Positions 48,865 through 60,249 of a DNA stretch of 64,000 nucleotides are shown in pieces (within the stretch, counting starts at the first letter, position 1; each line of letters begins with the position of its first letter). Under the pieces are notes generated by a model that was not told where the DNA came from, searched no databases, and was given only the letters and a program-made list of their open reading frames with translations. The stretch is from positions 310,001 through 374,000 of the forward strand of contig CP136945.1 in the NCBI GenBank assembly GCA_041530395.1, in the 5' to 3' direction. The translations under genes were made by a program, and so were the position numbers. This DNA comes from Thermosynechococcaceae cyanobacterium Okahandja (lineage in GTDB: Bacteria > Cyanobacteriota > Cyanobacteriia > Thermosynechococcales > Thermosynechococcaceae).

Positions 48865-49190
48865 TGATACCCCCGGCATTTGTTGGTTGTTCACTCATGA
48901 AAAATGAAGCAATCTGCCCACTGCACTCCCTTGCGATGGATCACCACTAAGGCTGGGGATCGCAGTAGCGATAACTAAAAATTAAGTTAAAGGTTTATTT
49001 TGCTTATGTGATTATTCTAAGAAATTCGTGACATGGGGATCATCCGTGATCCTACCTAGGACAGACATCAAGTGTGACCCAGATCACCAAAACAACGTGA
49101 TAATAAGCATTTACAGACAATATGAAGAAATATAAAGACCCATCTTTTTGTTAAGAAATGTAAAATTTGTTGTGTTTTATTAAAAGAATT
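48865..49190. other. Intergenic region upstream of the small unknown gene
   Basis: Strongly A/T-rich toward 49190, with a CRP-like site (49073-49088) and related GTGAT half-sites. It contains the promoter of the minus-strand gene ending at 48511 and the 3' flank of the cysteine desulfurase gene. Confidence 0.5.
49073..49088. promoter_or_regulatory. CRP-like (SyCRP1-type) binding site
   Basis: TGTGA-CCCAGA-TCACC matches TGTGA-N6-TCACA with one mismatch. It lies about 210 nt upstream of the gene starting at 48864. cAMP control is inferred only. Confidence 0.4.
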
Positions 49191-50357
49191 TCAAAGGGTT
49201 GCGTGTGGGGCACGTTGACGCAGGGATTGCACACACTCAGTCACATAGCCAAGGGCTTGATGGACCTCCTTTAGGGTTGTTGTTCGCAGGAATCCAAAAC
49301 GTAGGGTTGCCCGCGCTAATTGTGGCGATCGCCCTAGGGCCAGAAGAACGTGGGATGGGGCTGGCTTGGCGCTACTACAGGCAGAGCCGGAAGAAAGAGC
49401 TATGTGGGGGTAGAGGGCTTGCAGCAGGGCATTGCCATCCACCCCGGCAATACTCACGTTGAGACAGTTGGGTAAACTCTGCTCTAAATCGCCATTCAAA
49501 TAAATGCCTTCAAGAGCCGAAAGCCCCTGCCAGAGGTGGTGTTTAAGCTGCCGCAGGTGGGCAGTGTCGTTACTAAAGCGGTCTTGGGCTAGCCGCACTG
49601 CTTCGCCAAAGCCAACAATCAGTGGGGTGGCCAAGGTGCCTGATCGCCATCCCTGCTCTTGGCCGCCACCGTGAAGCTGAGGTGCCAACTGCACCCGAGG
49701 GCGATCGCGGCGGAGGTATAAGGCACCAATTCCCTTCGGGCCGTAGAGTTTGTGGGCGGTGAGGGAGAGCAAATCAATGTGCATCTGCTGCACGTCAAGG
49801 GGAATTTTACCAAGGGCCTGTGCCGCATCACAGTGAAACAGCACCTGGCGATCGCGACAGCGGCGGCCAATCTCAGCCAGAGGTTGCACCACCCCAATTT
49901 CATTATTGGCAGCCATCACCGACACTAAAAGGGTGTCTGGGGCAAAGGCCTGATCGAGTTCATATAAGTCAATCAGGCCATTGGCCTTGACCCCTAGATA
50001 GGTGACCCGAAACCCCAGCGACTCCAGATAACGACAGGGGGCAAGCACCGCCTGATGCTCCGTCTGCACCGTAATGATATGGCGGCCTTGGCCATAGTAG
50101 GCTTCGGCAACACCCTTGAGGGCAAGGTTATCCGCTTCGGTGGCACCGCTGGTAAAAATAATCTCTGCGGGATCAGCATTGATTGCCGTGGCCAAACGCT
50201 CTCGGGCCACTTCTACGGCGGCGGCAGCTTCCCAGCCGTAGGCATGGGCACTATTGCTGGCATTGCCGGGGCGATCGCTAAAATAGGGCAGCATGGCCGC
50301 CAGGACCTGCGGATCTACTGGGGTGGTTGCCAGTCCATCGAGGTAGATGGGGGGCAT
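49191..50357 (-). CDS. Cysteine desulfurase (NifS/IscS family)
   Basis: 388 residues. PLP-enzyme motifs: FTSGATEADNLAL, EHQAVLAP, HCDAAQALGK, the PLP Lys in LTAHKLYGPKG, and the catalytic Cys loop SSGSACSSAKP. It supplies sulfur for Fe-S clusters and thiolation. The CSS loop is the IscS/NifS-like class I type. ATG at 50357 is chosen over TTG at 50363. Divergent from the glycosyltransferase gene. Confidence 0.9.
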   Translation of the reverse strand: MPPIYLDGLATTPVDPQVLAAMLPYFSDRPGNASNSAHAYGWEAAAAVEVARERLATAINADPAEIIFTSGATEADNLALKGVAEAYYGQGRHIITVQTEHQAVLAPCRYLESLGFRVTYLGVKANGLIDLYELDQAFAPDTLLVSVMAANNEIGVVQPLAEIGRRCRDRQVLFHCDAAQALGKIPLDVQQMHIDLLSLTAHKLYGPKGIGALYLRRDRPRVQLAPQLHGGGQEQGWRSGTLATPLIVGFGEAVRLAQDRFSNDTAHLRQLKHHLWQGLSALEGIYLNGDLEQSLPNCLNVSIAGVDGNALLQALYPHIALSSGSACSSAKPAPSHVLLALGRSPQLARATLRFGFLRTTTLKEVHQALGYVTECVQSLRQRAPHATL

Positions 50358-50460
50358 CGCCAAAACACAATGGTTAACATTAAGGCGATCATAGATGAGT
50401 TTTTACCCGCTGTGCGGCCATAGGGATGCTTGTGCCCCTTCTCGTGCTCAAATAAGCAAT

Positions 50461-53400
50461 ATGCGAATTCTGTTTATTGATCGAATTTCTTGGGACTATA
50501 CCCTGCAAACCCCCTACGAACGGCCTTTAGGGGGGTCGCAATCGGCCCTTTGCTATTTGGCCGCTCACCTGAGCCAGCGGGGGCACCAGGTCTCACTCAT
50601 GAATAATGTGCCGCAGGTTGAAATCATTCGTGGGGTCACTCACGTTCCCCTTGCCTTACTGACGGCGGATTTTCTCGAGGCTCTCAACCCCGAGGTCGCC
50701 ATCATCTTGAATCGCGGCTTTGGCAATCAGGATCTGCGTGCCCTACTGCCCCCCGCCACTCGCCTTGTACTGTGGACTCAGCACGCCCACGATCAGCCTG
50801 CGGTTGCTCCCCTCAAGGACCCGCAAGAGCAGGCGTTGTACGATCACGTTGTGCTGATTAGTCATTGGCAGCAGCAACGCTACATCGAGCACTTTCAACT
50901 ACCCGCCACCAAAATCACCATCCTGCGCAACGCCATTGCCCCCTGTTTTGAAAACCTGTTTGCAGCGGATGAGGCCATCCTTGCCCACAAAACCCCCCAC
51001 CTTACGCTGGCCTACACCAGCACGCCATTCCGGGGGCTGAATCTGCTGTTGGAGGTCATTCCCTCGATTTATACCCGCTACCCAGATCTGCAACTCAACA
51101 TTTATTCCAGCATGCAGGTGTATCAGGACAGCAGCGCCGACGCAGGCTATGCCGAGTTATATCAGCGTGCTCAGGCCCTACCCGGGGTGAACTACATTGG
51201 CTCAGTGCCCCAACCCGAACTGGTACAAGCCCTGAAGTCCACAACGATCTGGGCTTACCCCAACACGTTTGCCGAAACCTCCTGCATTGCGGCGCTAGAA
51301 GCAATGGCCAGCGGCTGCTACGTCATTACCAGTGACTTTGGTGCCCTACCGGAAACCACCGCCGGGTTTGCAGAACTCATTCCTTTTCCCCAAGAGACGG
51401 CCACGTACCTCAACGCTTATGGCCATGCCCTACAGCACGCCTTGGAGCGCTTCTGCGGTTCTGAGCACTGGCCCGCCCTCGAAGACCATCTGCGTGCCCA
51501 AGTGACCTATATCCAGCAGCACTGCACGTGGTCGTTGCGCGCCCAAGAGTGGGAGGCATTTCTAGAGGCGCTCATCACTCCTCGGCTCTCTATTACCACC
51601 ATTCCCCGCTGGCAGAGAAAGCTGCAAAATGACCTTGCCGGTCACCGCTACAGCGAGGTGATGGCCACCTGCGAACATTTGAGCGAGGCGTTCCCCTCAG
51701 TTCATTGTTGGCTAGCCTATCAGGGGGCAGCCTACATTCTCCAAGCTCAAGAATCAGAGGCGCAACTCCTTTGGTCGGTGTATCTCAGCGAGTTCAGTGC
51801 CGCCGAGCAAGAGAAGATCAGTGCTGAGTGGGCAGCGTGCCTACTGGAGTTGGCCGGGTTGCCCGCCTTCGCCTTAGAGATGCAGTTTGCCCTCGCCAGT
51901 TATGCCTACGAATTGGCGGCTACCGCTCGCAGTGGGCTGCAACTGTTGCACTACTCCCTACAACTTGGGCTAGAGGCCGCGGCCATTCAAGATCTCCTCA
52001 CTCAACTCCTAAGCTTGGTGTCTCAGCCCCCAGAGGTGACTGATCCCCTTGTGGCCAGCCTCAAGACGTTACTGAAACACTACCGTGATTTGCCGGAAGT
52101 GACCGCGTTTTTTAAGGCGCTGAGTAGTGATGCCCAATGGCAACCCCTACTGGTGTCGTTATTGTTTGAGCAACTCAATAACCATCCCGAAACAGCGACC
52201 GCCAGTTTGGTAGAACTGTACCTAGAAATTGCACCAGAACACTGGGGGTTGTACGAGTTCCTGAGCCGTGTCTGTGTCAAGGGAAAAGTCCCTACCTTGG
52301 CCTTGCACTGTGCCAATAAGCTGTTTGACTTTCCGCCAACGCCGCTGCGCACGGATATGAGTTTGACCGCCAAGCTGCACGTGCTCCAAACCTTTAAGTA
52401 CGATCTTGGCTATGCCGAAGCAGTTAAGGCGCTCTACCAGCAGTGGCTTGCCAATGCCCAAGCCAGCAATCACTACCTAAGAGAGCAGACCCACCAGCAG
52501 ACCCTAGATTTTGGCAGTATTTTCTACGCTATTTCCTCCTATTTTCATCTGTGCCATCAGGTGGATCAGCCGGCTCAACTCAAACCCATTTACAACGATC
52601 GCAATCGGATATTTCACGACGCAGGCGGGTACCTATTGCCTGTTGAACCCTACTACAAGGTATCTGTGCCGCCGCCGCGGTTACCAGAATCGGCAAAACT
52701 CAGGGTTGGTTTTGTTGGCAGTTGTTTCTTTGAGCATCCCGCTGGCCATCAAATCCGTGCCTTTATTCGCCTGTGCGATCGCTCCCGCTTTGAACTGTTT
52801 GCCTATAATCCTTGGTCTCGCACGGCGAAGAAGGATGCTCTTGCCCAGTGGTTTACCGCCACGTTTAACGAGTTTCGCCACTGTGAAACAAACGCTGGCG
52901 AGATTGCCCAGCAAATCTACGAGGATCAAATTGACCTGCTCATTGATCTCGATAGCTGCACCAGCGATATTACCTTTCAAGTATTAAGCCTGAAACCCGC
53001 GCCGGTGCAAGCCACATGGGTCGGCTTTGATGCAATTGGCCTGCCCAGTGTGGACTACTTTATTGTAGATCCCTACATCCTCCCCGAAGGTGCCCAAGCG
53101 TGGTACAGCGAAACCCTATGGCGGCTGCCCCACTGCTACTTGTCCTTGGATGGTTACGATGTGGCCAATAATAAAACCGGTATTCGCCAGCAGCTTGGCC
53201 TCACAGGGGACACCGTTGTGTTTTTGTGCGCCCAGCGGGTCAGCAAAATTCAACCGGAGATGCTGAAGCTCCAGTTTGCGATTGTGAGTGCGGTTAAGGA
53301 TGCCGTCTTAGTGATGAAGTATCACCACAGTAGCGATTGCTTTGAGGACTGGTGCCGCGAGCTTGCTGCCGCAGAAGGGCTGAACCCAATGCAGTTGCAT

Positions 53401-53826
53401 TTTTTAACTGCCAATCCACCGGAAGTTCACCGTGCCAATCTCTACGATGTGGATGTGGTACTGGACACGTACCCCTACACTGGGGGTGCCATGAGCCTTG
53501 AGGCACTCTGGTTGGAGGTGCCGATTGTTACCAAAGTGGGCCAGCAGTTTGTGGCGCGCCATACCTACACCTTCCTAAAAAATGTTGGTGTCACGGCTGG
53601 CATTGCCCTGAGCGATGAGGAGTACGTTAACTGGGGTATCCGTATGGGAACTGAACCCGAGCTACGCCGCCAAGTGAGTTGGCAACTGCGCCAAGCCAAG
53701 CGCACGGAGCCTCTTTGGAACCCGCAGCAGCACGCTTGGGAAATGGAGCAGGCTTTAACTGCCATGATTCACCGCTATCGTACGGGTGAACTCATGATTC
53801 CCGCAGGGCATAGGGTGGGAACTTGA
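50461..53826 (+). CDS. Double glycosyltransferase: GT4-like domain, helical-repeat linker, GT41 (OGT/SPINDLY-like) domain
   Basis: 1121 residues. N-terminal GT4-like GT-B enzyme (about 1-370): GGSQSALCYLAAHLSQRGHQV, STPFRGLNLLLEVIP, and the donor E-x7-E loop in FAETSCIAALEAMASG. A helical, TPR-like linker (about 390-730) follows. The C-terminal GT41 domain (about 740-1110) has RVGFVGSCFFEHPAGHQIR (His region), the UDP-contacting RVSKIQPEMLKL and DVVLDTYPYTGGAMSLEALW. It probably adds two different sugars to a protein or glycan, perhaps at the cell surface; acceptor unknown. An upstream ATG at 50395 is out of keeping with the family. Confidence 0.85.
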   Translation: MRILFIDRISWDYTLQTPYERPLGGSQSALCYLAAHLSQRGHQVSLMNNVPQVEIIRGVTHVPLALLTADFLEALNPEVAIILNRGFGNQDLRALLPPATRLVLWTQHAHDQPAVAPLKDPQEQALYDHVVLISHWQQQRYIEHFQLPATKITILRNAIAPCFENLFAADEAILAHKTPHLTLAYTSTPFRGLNLLLEVIPSIYTRYPDLQLNIYSSMQVYQDSSADAGYAELYQRAQALPGVNYIGSVPQPELVQALKSTTIWAYPNTFAETSCIAALEAMASGCYVITSDFGALPETTAGFAELIPFPQETATYLNAYGHALQHALERFCGSEHWPALEDHLRAQVTYIQQHCTWSLRAQEWEAFLEALITPRLSITTIPRWQRKLQNDLAGHRYSEVMATCEHLSEAFPSVHCWLAYQGAAYILQAQESEAQLLWSVYLSEFSAAEQEKISAEWAACLLELAGLPAFALEMQFALASYAYELAATARSGLQLLHYSLQLGLEAAAIQDLLTQLLSLVSQPPEVTDPLVASLKTLLKHYRDLPEVTAFFKALSSDAQWQPLLVSLLFEQLNNHPETATASLVELYLEIAPEHWGLYEFLSRVCVKGKVPTLALHCANKLFDFPPTPLRTDMSLTAKLHVLQTFKYDLGYAEAVKALYQQWLANAQASNHYLREQTHQQTLDFGSIFYAISSYFHLCHQVDQPAQLKPIYNDRNRIFHDAGGYLLPVEPYYKVSVPPPRLPESAKLRVGFVGSCFFEHPAGHQIRAFIRLCDRSRFELFAYNPWSRTAKKDALAQWFTATFNEFRHCETNAGEIAQQIYEDQIDLLIDLDSCTSDITFQVLSLKPAPVQATWVGFDAIGLPSVDYFIVDPYILPEGAQAWYSETLWRLPHCYLSLDGYDVANNKTGIRQQLGLTGDTVVFLCAQRVSKIQPEMLKLQFAIVSAVKDAVLVMKYHHSSDCFEDWCRELAAAEGLNPMQLHFLTANPPEVHRANLYDVDVVLDTYPYTGGAMSLEALWLEVPIVTKVGQQFVARHTYTFLKNVGVTAGIALSDEEYVNWGIRMGTEPELRRQVSWQLRQAKRTEPLWNPQQHAWEMEQALTAMIHRYRTGELMIPAGHRVGT

Positions 53827-53830
53827 AAAT

Positions 53831-53864
53831 TAAGAAAAAGCAAGGGGCGATCGCCACCGCCCCT
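53831..53864 (-). terminator. Terminator after petF
   Basis: AGGGGCG (53843-53849) pairs with CGCCCCT (53858-53864), followed on the minus strand by a T-rich run (TTGCTTTTTCTT). It also separates the convergent glycosyltransferase gene. Confidence 0.7.
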
Positions 53865-53889
53865 GATCTATACGTTGCAAGTGAATGGA

Positions 53890-54943
<1,054 letters not shown>

Positions 54944-55241
54944 GTATGGCGATTTAACTGGGCTCTGTGTAGGCTGGTGATCGGGATGCTAAGGCGCTGC
55001 TGATACAGAGCATAGGTATTGGTGAGAATACAGGCCGCGGGTGGTGTTTGCCGCTGGCAGAGGAGTTCGTGATGGCCAAAGACAAAGGGAAGTACAGCAC
55101 TAGAAAGGATAAACAGACCCCCCATCAACCACAGCAAGCGGGGGCGATCGCGCAGGCGCAGAGAATAATCAGTGTGCGCAAGAATTTGCATCGCCGTTGT
55201 TCTGTGAAATTTTGTGAAGCGAGCGTAACAAGCTGTTGCCA

Positions 55242-55480
55242 TGAATGTTGTCTTCTCGTGTATGGAAATGGCAGGGAGCGTGTGCACTCCAATTTAGATA
55301 CTAGGGGAAAATTCCTATCTTGGTTGCGGCATTTAGTGTTGGGTGTGTATCGTTTTCGTAATTTGAGGGGGGTAAGGTATCTAAAATACTTAAAAATACT
55401 TATACGCCTCAGGGATGATTTCCTCCCTCTTTAGCTTTATCTTGCCGCTTTCTTTTGTTTCTTTTTTCAAGGTAGCCTCT
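55242..55480 (-). promoter_or_regulatory. Duplicated petF promoter and leader, now ahead of the membrane-protein gene
   Basis: 239 nt nearly identical to the petF upstream region (54184-54411) with one 10-nt insertion. The same A/T-rich block (AAATTACGAAAACGATACAC) and leader to the start codon are preserved, so it should still drive transcription on the minus strand. Confidence 0.7.
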
Positions 55481-56012
55481 TCAAGGGTCTGAAGGGTCTG
55501 AGGTGGGTGGCAACTGCAAAAACTGCCGTAGGCGCTCCACCACTTGCTGTTTACCGTGATAGCCACTGCTGTAGTAGTGTCGCAGCGGCACCGTTTCACC
55601 CGACGCGAGTTGAATCACAATCCGGTAGGTACTTCCACCATCAGAGTCAGGGTTAATTTCTAGAAACACATCGGTAATGTCGCGGAGGCGATACTCCTGT
55701 TTGTTGTGACCGAACAGATTCCGCCGCTGGAGTGTCCATGTGCCATCGGTGCGATCAAACTCCACATCCACCACTGGCGGCAAAAGCGCTAGCCCACCCC
55801 CCACCGCCAGCATCAGGGTTGAAATCAGCCAACCAATCCAGCGGTCATCCTGAGTGAGGTGCAGTTGGGATTGCTGGGGAGTTGCCAAAAATTGGTTGAT
55901 GCGCTCTACGGTGCGGCGGCGCTCCCCATAGGCTGAGGAAAAGTTACCAAAGGGAATGGTACGAGTTGCAGTGCGTAGTTCCACTTGGTAAGTTGGATCA
56001 CCATCACTGTCG
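55481..56012 (-). pseudogene. 5'-truncated second copy of the membrane-protein gene
   Basis: About 177 codons nearly identical to the C-terminal two-thirds of the gene at 54412-55191. The N-terminal membrane segment and start are missing; the break joins an IS-like relic. An in-frame ATG near 56023 leaves an open frame, so a truncated product is possible. Confidence 0.8.
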
Positions 56013-56240
56013 CGATGTGACATCCTCCCGACGCTGACTATGCCCCCCGACAGACCGACTTGACAGGCGGTTTCCGTTCCCCAGCGTCCCTAGGTACTGA
56101 TCGAACCAGAAACAGCAGTATTTCTGTACCATTCCCGAACGTTGGAGGTCCCGGCAATGCTTGACGTTCACTCTCAATCGGTGGGCTGTGAACCAAGCCA
56201 ATTTTATCACCTTGAACCCACAAGAGGCCAGCGCTCTATC
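56012..56240 (-). mobile_element. Possible 3' relic of an IS200/IS605 tnpB element
   Basis: On the minus strand the segment ends GGGAGGATGTCACATCG, similar to the right-end string at 2100-2116, and the frame before it carries a Gly/Arg/Lys-rich tail ending in a stop (VKSVCRGA) typical of TnpB C-termini. No catalytic region remains. Evidence is suggestive only. Confidence 0.35.
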
Positions 56241-56476
56241 CCATCGTGGGGAATCGACAAGCGCGGGGAGTCCATGTATCCCGACCGGCGCGGGACTTAT
56301 CGCTCCCCGAATCCCTCATTTGTTAACTTTTGTAATAGTTCGCAACAGTCGGTAAACGAGAGCCATGGGGAGGAATCCCTGCCATGGTAAGCTAAGTACG
56401 ATTTTAGATCCGCGCAATTTAGGCTGGCGTTAGGGTTGACGCTAGGTTTTACCAGTTCTAGGAGTAAGAAAACGTT
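56240..56476. other. apcF upstream region
   Basis: About 240 nt with the apcF promoter. A CCATGG...CCATGG inverted pair lies near 56363-56394. AGGAG occurs 12 nt before the apcF ATG. No gene recognised. Confidence 0.5.
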
Positions 56477-56986
56477 ATGCGTGATGCCGTCACCACACTG
56501 ATTAAGAACTATGACTCTACCGGTCGCTACCTCGATCGCACCGCTGTTGAGAGTCTGCGCTCCTACTTTAACTCGGGTTCGGTACGGGTCAAGGCGGCGG
56601 CCGTCATCAACGCCGATGCAGCCGCCATCGTCAAGGAAGCGGGATCTGCCCTCTTTACCGAGCAGCCAGAACTCATTCAACCCGGTGGGAATGCCTATAC
56701 CACCCGGCGTTACGCCACCTGTTTGCGGGATATGGACTACTACCTCCGCTATGCCACCTATGCCCTAGTGGCCGGGGATGTGGATGTGCTCAACGAGCGG
56801 GTTCTGGAAGGGCTACGGGAAACCTACAACTCCCTAGGGGTACCCATTGGACCAACGGTGCGCGGCATTCAAATTATGAAGGAGCTAGTGCGCGATCGCG
56901 TTGCGGCGGCGGGAATTGAGGATACCAGCGTTGTTGAGCAACCCTTTGACTATATGTGTCGGCAACTGAGCGAAGTGAATATCTAG
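56477..56986 (+). CDS. apcF: Allophycocyanin beta-18 subunit (phycobilisome core)
   Basis: 169 residues, standard for ApcF. Chromophore Cys in RRYATCLRDMDYYLRYATYAL (about C82), conserved Asn region VINADAAAIV, and the C-terminal DYMCRQLSEVNI. It replaces one ApcB in the terminal emitter trimer next to ApcE and helps pass energy to photosystem II. Monocistronic. Confidence 0.96.
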   Translation: MRDAVTTLIKNYDSTGRYLDRTAVESLRSYFNSGSVRVKAAAVINADAAAIVKEAGSALFTEQPELIQPGGNAYTTRRYATCLRDMDYYLRYATYALVAGDVDVLNERVLEGLRETYNSLGVPIGPTVRGIQIMKELVRDRVAAAGIEDTSVVEQPFDYMCRQLSEVNI

Positions 56987-57085
56987 AATATTCTAGTTTT
57001 CTCGTTGCAGCGCTGATCTGCCACAATAAAGGGCGATGGTTCAGTGTTCAAGCACTGGGCGATCGCTCGTTGATCTGTTGAGGCC

Positions 57086-57565
57086 ATGAAAATTCGCATT
57101 GGTAACGGCTACGATATTCATCAATTAGTGGTGGGGCGACCCCTGATCTTAGGGGGAGTTCACTTGGAGCACTCCCATGGCTTGCTGGGTCACAGCGATG
57201 CCGATGTGCTCACCCATGCGATTATGGATGCCCTATTAGGTGCCCTCAGTCTGGGGGATATTGGCCATTACTTTCCACCCACGGATCCCCAGTGGGCCGG
57301 TGCCGATAGCCAAGTGCTGCTGGGGAAGGTGGCAGAGTTAATTTACGGTCGTGGTTGGCAGGTGGGCAACATTGATGCAGTCGTTGTGGCCGAGCGCCCC
57401 AAGCTCAAACCCTATTTAGGGCAAATGCGCGATCGCCTTGCCACCACCCTCGCCATTACGGCGGAGCAAATTAGTATTAAAGCAACCACCAACGAGAAAC
57501 TGGGTCCGGTAGGTCGGGAAGAAGGGATTGCCGCCTACGCCGTGGCCCTCCTACAGGCGGCATAA
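57086..57565 (+). CDS. ispF: 2-C-methyl-D-erythritol 2,4-cyclodiphosphate synthase
   Basis: 159 residues with [20 protein letters not shown] (metal-binding Asp-x-His), [29 protein letters not shown] and [22 protein letters not shown]. The enzyme forms the cyclic diphosphate in the MEP route to isoprenoids, needed for carotenoids, phytol and quinones. Confidence 0.97.
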   Translation: MKIRIGNGYDIHQLVVGRPLILGGVHLEHSHGLLGHSDADVLTHAIMDALLGALSLGDIGHYFPPTDPQWAGADSQVLLGKVAELIYGRGWQVGNIDAVVVAERPKLKPYLGQMRDRLATTLAITAEQISIKATTNEKLGPVGREEGIAAYAVALLQAA

Positions 57566-57692
57566 GCCAGTGCTGAGGCGAAATAGCGATTCAGGAAGTG
57601 GCCACTTCACGGGACTTGAATGGGTGTGGTAGGCTCTAGTGTGTTCTAAATAACGTTGTCTTGTCCACTGCACTATTCGGGAGAAATAATCC

Positions 57693-58769
57693 GTGTCCCA
57701 TCCTGTAACCCTGATTCGTGGTGATGGTATTGGCCCTGAAGTTGCCGCTGCCACTCGCACTGCCATTGATGCTACCGGTGTCAAAATTGACTGGTTGGTT
57801 GTGGATGCCGGAGTGGACATGATGGAGCGCTACGGTACTCCCTTACCCGATGAAGTGATCGAGGCCATTAAACAGACAAAAACAGCAATCAAAGGGCCCA
57901 TTACTACCCCCGTGGGCACCGGCTTTCGCTCCGTGAACGTAGAAATTCGTAAGCGCTTGAACCTCTACGCCAACCTGCGCCCAGCCAAATCCATTGTGGG
58001 GGTCAAAAGCTACTTCCAAAACATTGATTTGGTCATTGTTCGTGAAAATACCGAAGACCTCTACGCCGGGATTGAGTTTGAGTACACCAGCCCCGAAGCG
58101 GCTAAAGCCCGTGCCTTTTTAAGTGAACTGGCAGGCAAGCCCATTCGGGACGATGCCGCCATTGGCGTGAAGCCAATTTCTGTACTCGGGAGCGATCGCA
58201 TCCTTGAGTTTGCCTTTAAGTACGCCCAAGCCAATGGTCGCAAAAAAGTCACCGCCGTCCATAAGGCCAACATCATGAAATTTACCGATGGCCTCTTTCT
58301 GGAGCGAGCACGCCAGATTGCCCCCCGCTACCCGGCCATTGAGTTTGAAGACCGGATTGTGGACAACATGTGTATGCAACTGATGCAAAAACCAGAACTC
58401 TACGATGTGATGGTCATGCCCAACCTCTACGGCGACATCCTCTCGGATCTGTGCGCGGGGATGATTGGCGGCCTTGGCGTTGCCCCGGGTGCCAACATTG
58501 GCGATGAGTACGCTGTGTTTGAAGCCATTCATGGCTCTGCCCCCAAGTATGCCGGGCAAAACAAAGCCAACCCCACCGCCCTCATTTTGTCCGGTGTCCT
58601 AATGCTGCAACATCTTGGGGAAATGGAGGCGGCGCGGCGTTTGCAGGCCGCCGTTGAAAAGGTAATTGGTGAGCAGCGATTTGTCACCTACGACTTAGCG
58701 CCCCCCGGCCAAACCCCCGTCGGTACTCAAGAAATGGCCGCCGCCATTGCCGAGTACGCAGCCCCCTAG
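57693..58769 (+). CDS. Isocitrate-type beta-decarboxylating dehydrogenase
   Basis: 358 residues, the short (NAD-IDH/HICDH-like) form. Substrate loop [20 protein letters not shown] has the Ser-x-Asn pair typical for isocitrate rather than isopropylmalate. Mg-binding region [15 protein letters not shown]. The coenzyme loop reads [18 protein letters not shown]: Lys-Tyr as in NADP enzymes, where NAD enzymes usually have Asp; the VTYDL region keeps a Tyr but lacks the following Arg. Coenzyme use is thus uncertain. GTG start with GGGAG nine bases upstream. Confidence 0.85.
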   Translation: MSHPVTLIRGDGIGPEVAAATRTAIDATGVKIDWLVVDAGVDMMERYGTPLPDEVIEAIKQTKTAIKGPITTPVGTGFRSVNVEIRKRLNLYANLRPAKSIVGVKSYFQNIDLVIVRENTEDLYAGIEFEYTSPEAAKARAFLSELAGKPIRDDAAIGVKPISVLGSDRILEFAFKYAQANGRKKVTAVHKANIMKFTDGLFLERARQIAPRYPAIEFEDRIVDNMCMQLMQKPELYDVMVMPNLYGDILSDLCAGMIGGLGVAPGANIGDEYAVFEAIHGSAPKYAGQNKANPTALILSGVLMLQHLGEMEAARRLQAAVEKVIGEQRFVTYDLAPPGQTPVGTQEMAAAIAEYAAP

Positions 58770-60133
58770 CCCACCAGCAGGTTCTCTTCCGGATACTGAA
58801 TATTGGAGGGTCGGGGATCCCCCATGATGGCCGCCATCAGCAGCAGAATCCCCACCCGTCCAGCAAACATGGTTGCCACCAAAACAAACTTAGAAAATAC
58901 GGTCAAACCACTGGTAATGCCGGTGGAAAGGCCAACAGTGGCAAAGGCAGAGACGGTCTCAAAAAGGATGTTAATAAAGTTAATCTCTGGGTCGGCGATC
59001 GCAATCAACGTAGTGGAAATTAAGACCGTAAACATTGAACCAAAGGCAACCGCAACCGCCTTCATAATTAGGGTGGGGGGCACTTGGCGACGGTAGAGCA
59101 GCACCACATCTTTGCCCTGTAGCGCCGACTTTGTAATCCCCGCCAGAATACGGAACGTGGTGGTTTTAATGCCACCAGCGGTACCGCCGGGACTGCCGCC
59201 AATAAACATCAGGGCAATCATGATAAAGAGGCCACTATTGCGAAAACTGGCAATGTCAACGGTGTTAAAGCCAGCCGTACGGGCAGTCACCGACTGAAAC
59301 CATGCCAGCAGTAGTTTCTGATCAAACGAAAATTGGCCAAAGGTGTCCGGTAAACGGAACTCCGTCACCAAAAGCATCACCGTGCCCAAAATTAAGAGTA
59401 CGCCAGTGGTACTCGTCACAATCTTAAAGTTCAGACTAAAGGTCATTTGGCTGGCCTTGCGCACCAAGTAGCGGGGACGACCCCAATGCCGCAGGCAGTC
59501 GGTGAGCCACAGGTAAAATTCAAAAATCACCTCATAGCCAATACCGCCAAAAATAATCAGGGCAGAAATGACAAAATTTAGGGGCACTGACGTTTGGTAC
59601 CCCATGAGGCTATCGCTAAAGAGACTAAACCCGGCATTATTCCAAGCGCTAATACTGTGAAAGACCGCGAGCCACAATCCCCGTAGATTGCCGTAGTCTT
59701 GGCGGAACACCAGCCACAGCAGCAACGTGCCCGTCAGTTCAAACAGGAAGGCCAGTCCCATAATTGAGCGCACCAGTTGCCGCGCCCCCTGAATGCCACG
59801 GCGGTCTAAGGCTTGCTGAACCGCAATTTTCTGCCGCAAATTAAACTGGCGCCCCAGCAGAATAATTAAAAATGTGGTGGCCGTCATATACCCCAAGCCC
59901 CCCACCTGAATGAGCAGCAAAATAATTAACTGGCCAAAGGGGGAAAAATGGGTGGCGGTATCAACAATGATGTGGCCGGTCACGCAGACCGCAGATGTGG
60001 CGGTAAACAGGGCAATGACAAAGGGGTTCCACTGGCCATTACTGGTGGACCACGGCAACCACAGCAGCAGGGTGCCTACCGCAATGAGAGCTAAGAACCC
60101 CAGACAAATCGTGCGCGGAACAGTGAGTATCAC
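58766..60133 (-). CDS. ktrB: K+ transporter membrane subunit KtrB (Trk/Ktr family)
   Basis: 455 residues with four M1-P-M2 repeats; filter segments around [27 protein letters not shown] and ATVGLSTGI each have the filter Gly. Several helices between. It takes up K+ (Na+-dependent in Synechocystis NtpJ/KtrB) with regulatory KtrA, which is not in this window. The end overlaps the preceding convergent gene by 4 nt (CTAG). Confidence 0.93.
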   Translation of the reverse strand: MILTVPRTICLGFLALIAVGTLLLWLPWSTSNGQWNPFVIALFTATSAVCVTGHIIVDTATHFSPFGQLIILLLIQVGGLGYMTATTFLIILLGRQFNLRQKIAVQQALDRRGIQGARQLVRSIMGLAFLFELTGTLLLWLVFRQDYGNLRGLWLAVFHSISAWNNAGFSLFSDSLMGYQTSVPLNFVISALIIFGGIGYEVIFEFYLWLTDCLRHWGRPRYLVRKASQMTFSLNFKIVTSTTGVLLILGTVMLLVTEFRLPDTFGQFSFDQKLLLAWFQSVTARTAGFNTVDIASFRNSGLFIMIALMFIGGSPGGTAGGIKTTTFRILAGITKSALQGKDVVLLYRRQVPPTLIMKAVAVAFGSMFTVLISTTLIAIADPEINFINILFETVSAFATVGLSTGITSGLTVFSKFVLVATMFAGRVGILLLMAAIMGDPRPSNIQYPEENLLVG

Positions 60134-60249
60134 GGCAGGGCAAGGATGTAAAAAGGTCTGGTGCTAGTCTCCCCGAGGGTTTGCCGTACAGGCACGCTTC
60201 TGGATGTATTGCCCATCAAGACCACCACGTTCAGGACGCGGTACTCCCC

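Larger units (their letters stand above)
55235..56012. repeat. Direct repeat copy 2
   Basis: The second copy of the 54176-54943 unit. Its right limit, in the middle of the membrane-protein coding sequence, abuts the IS-like relic at about 56012-56034. Confidence 0.95.
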
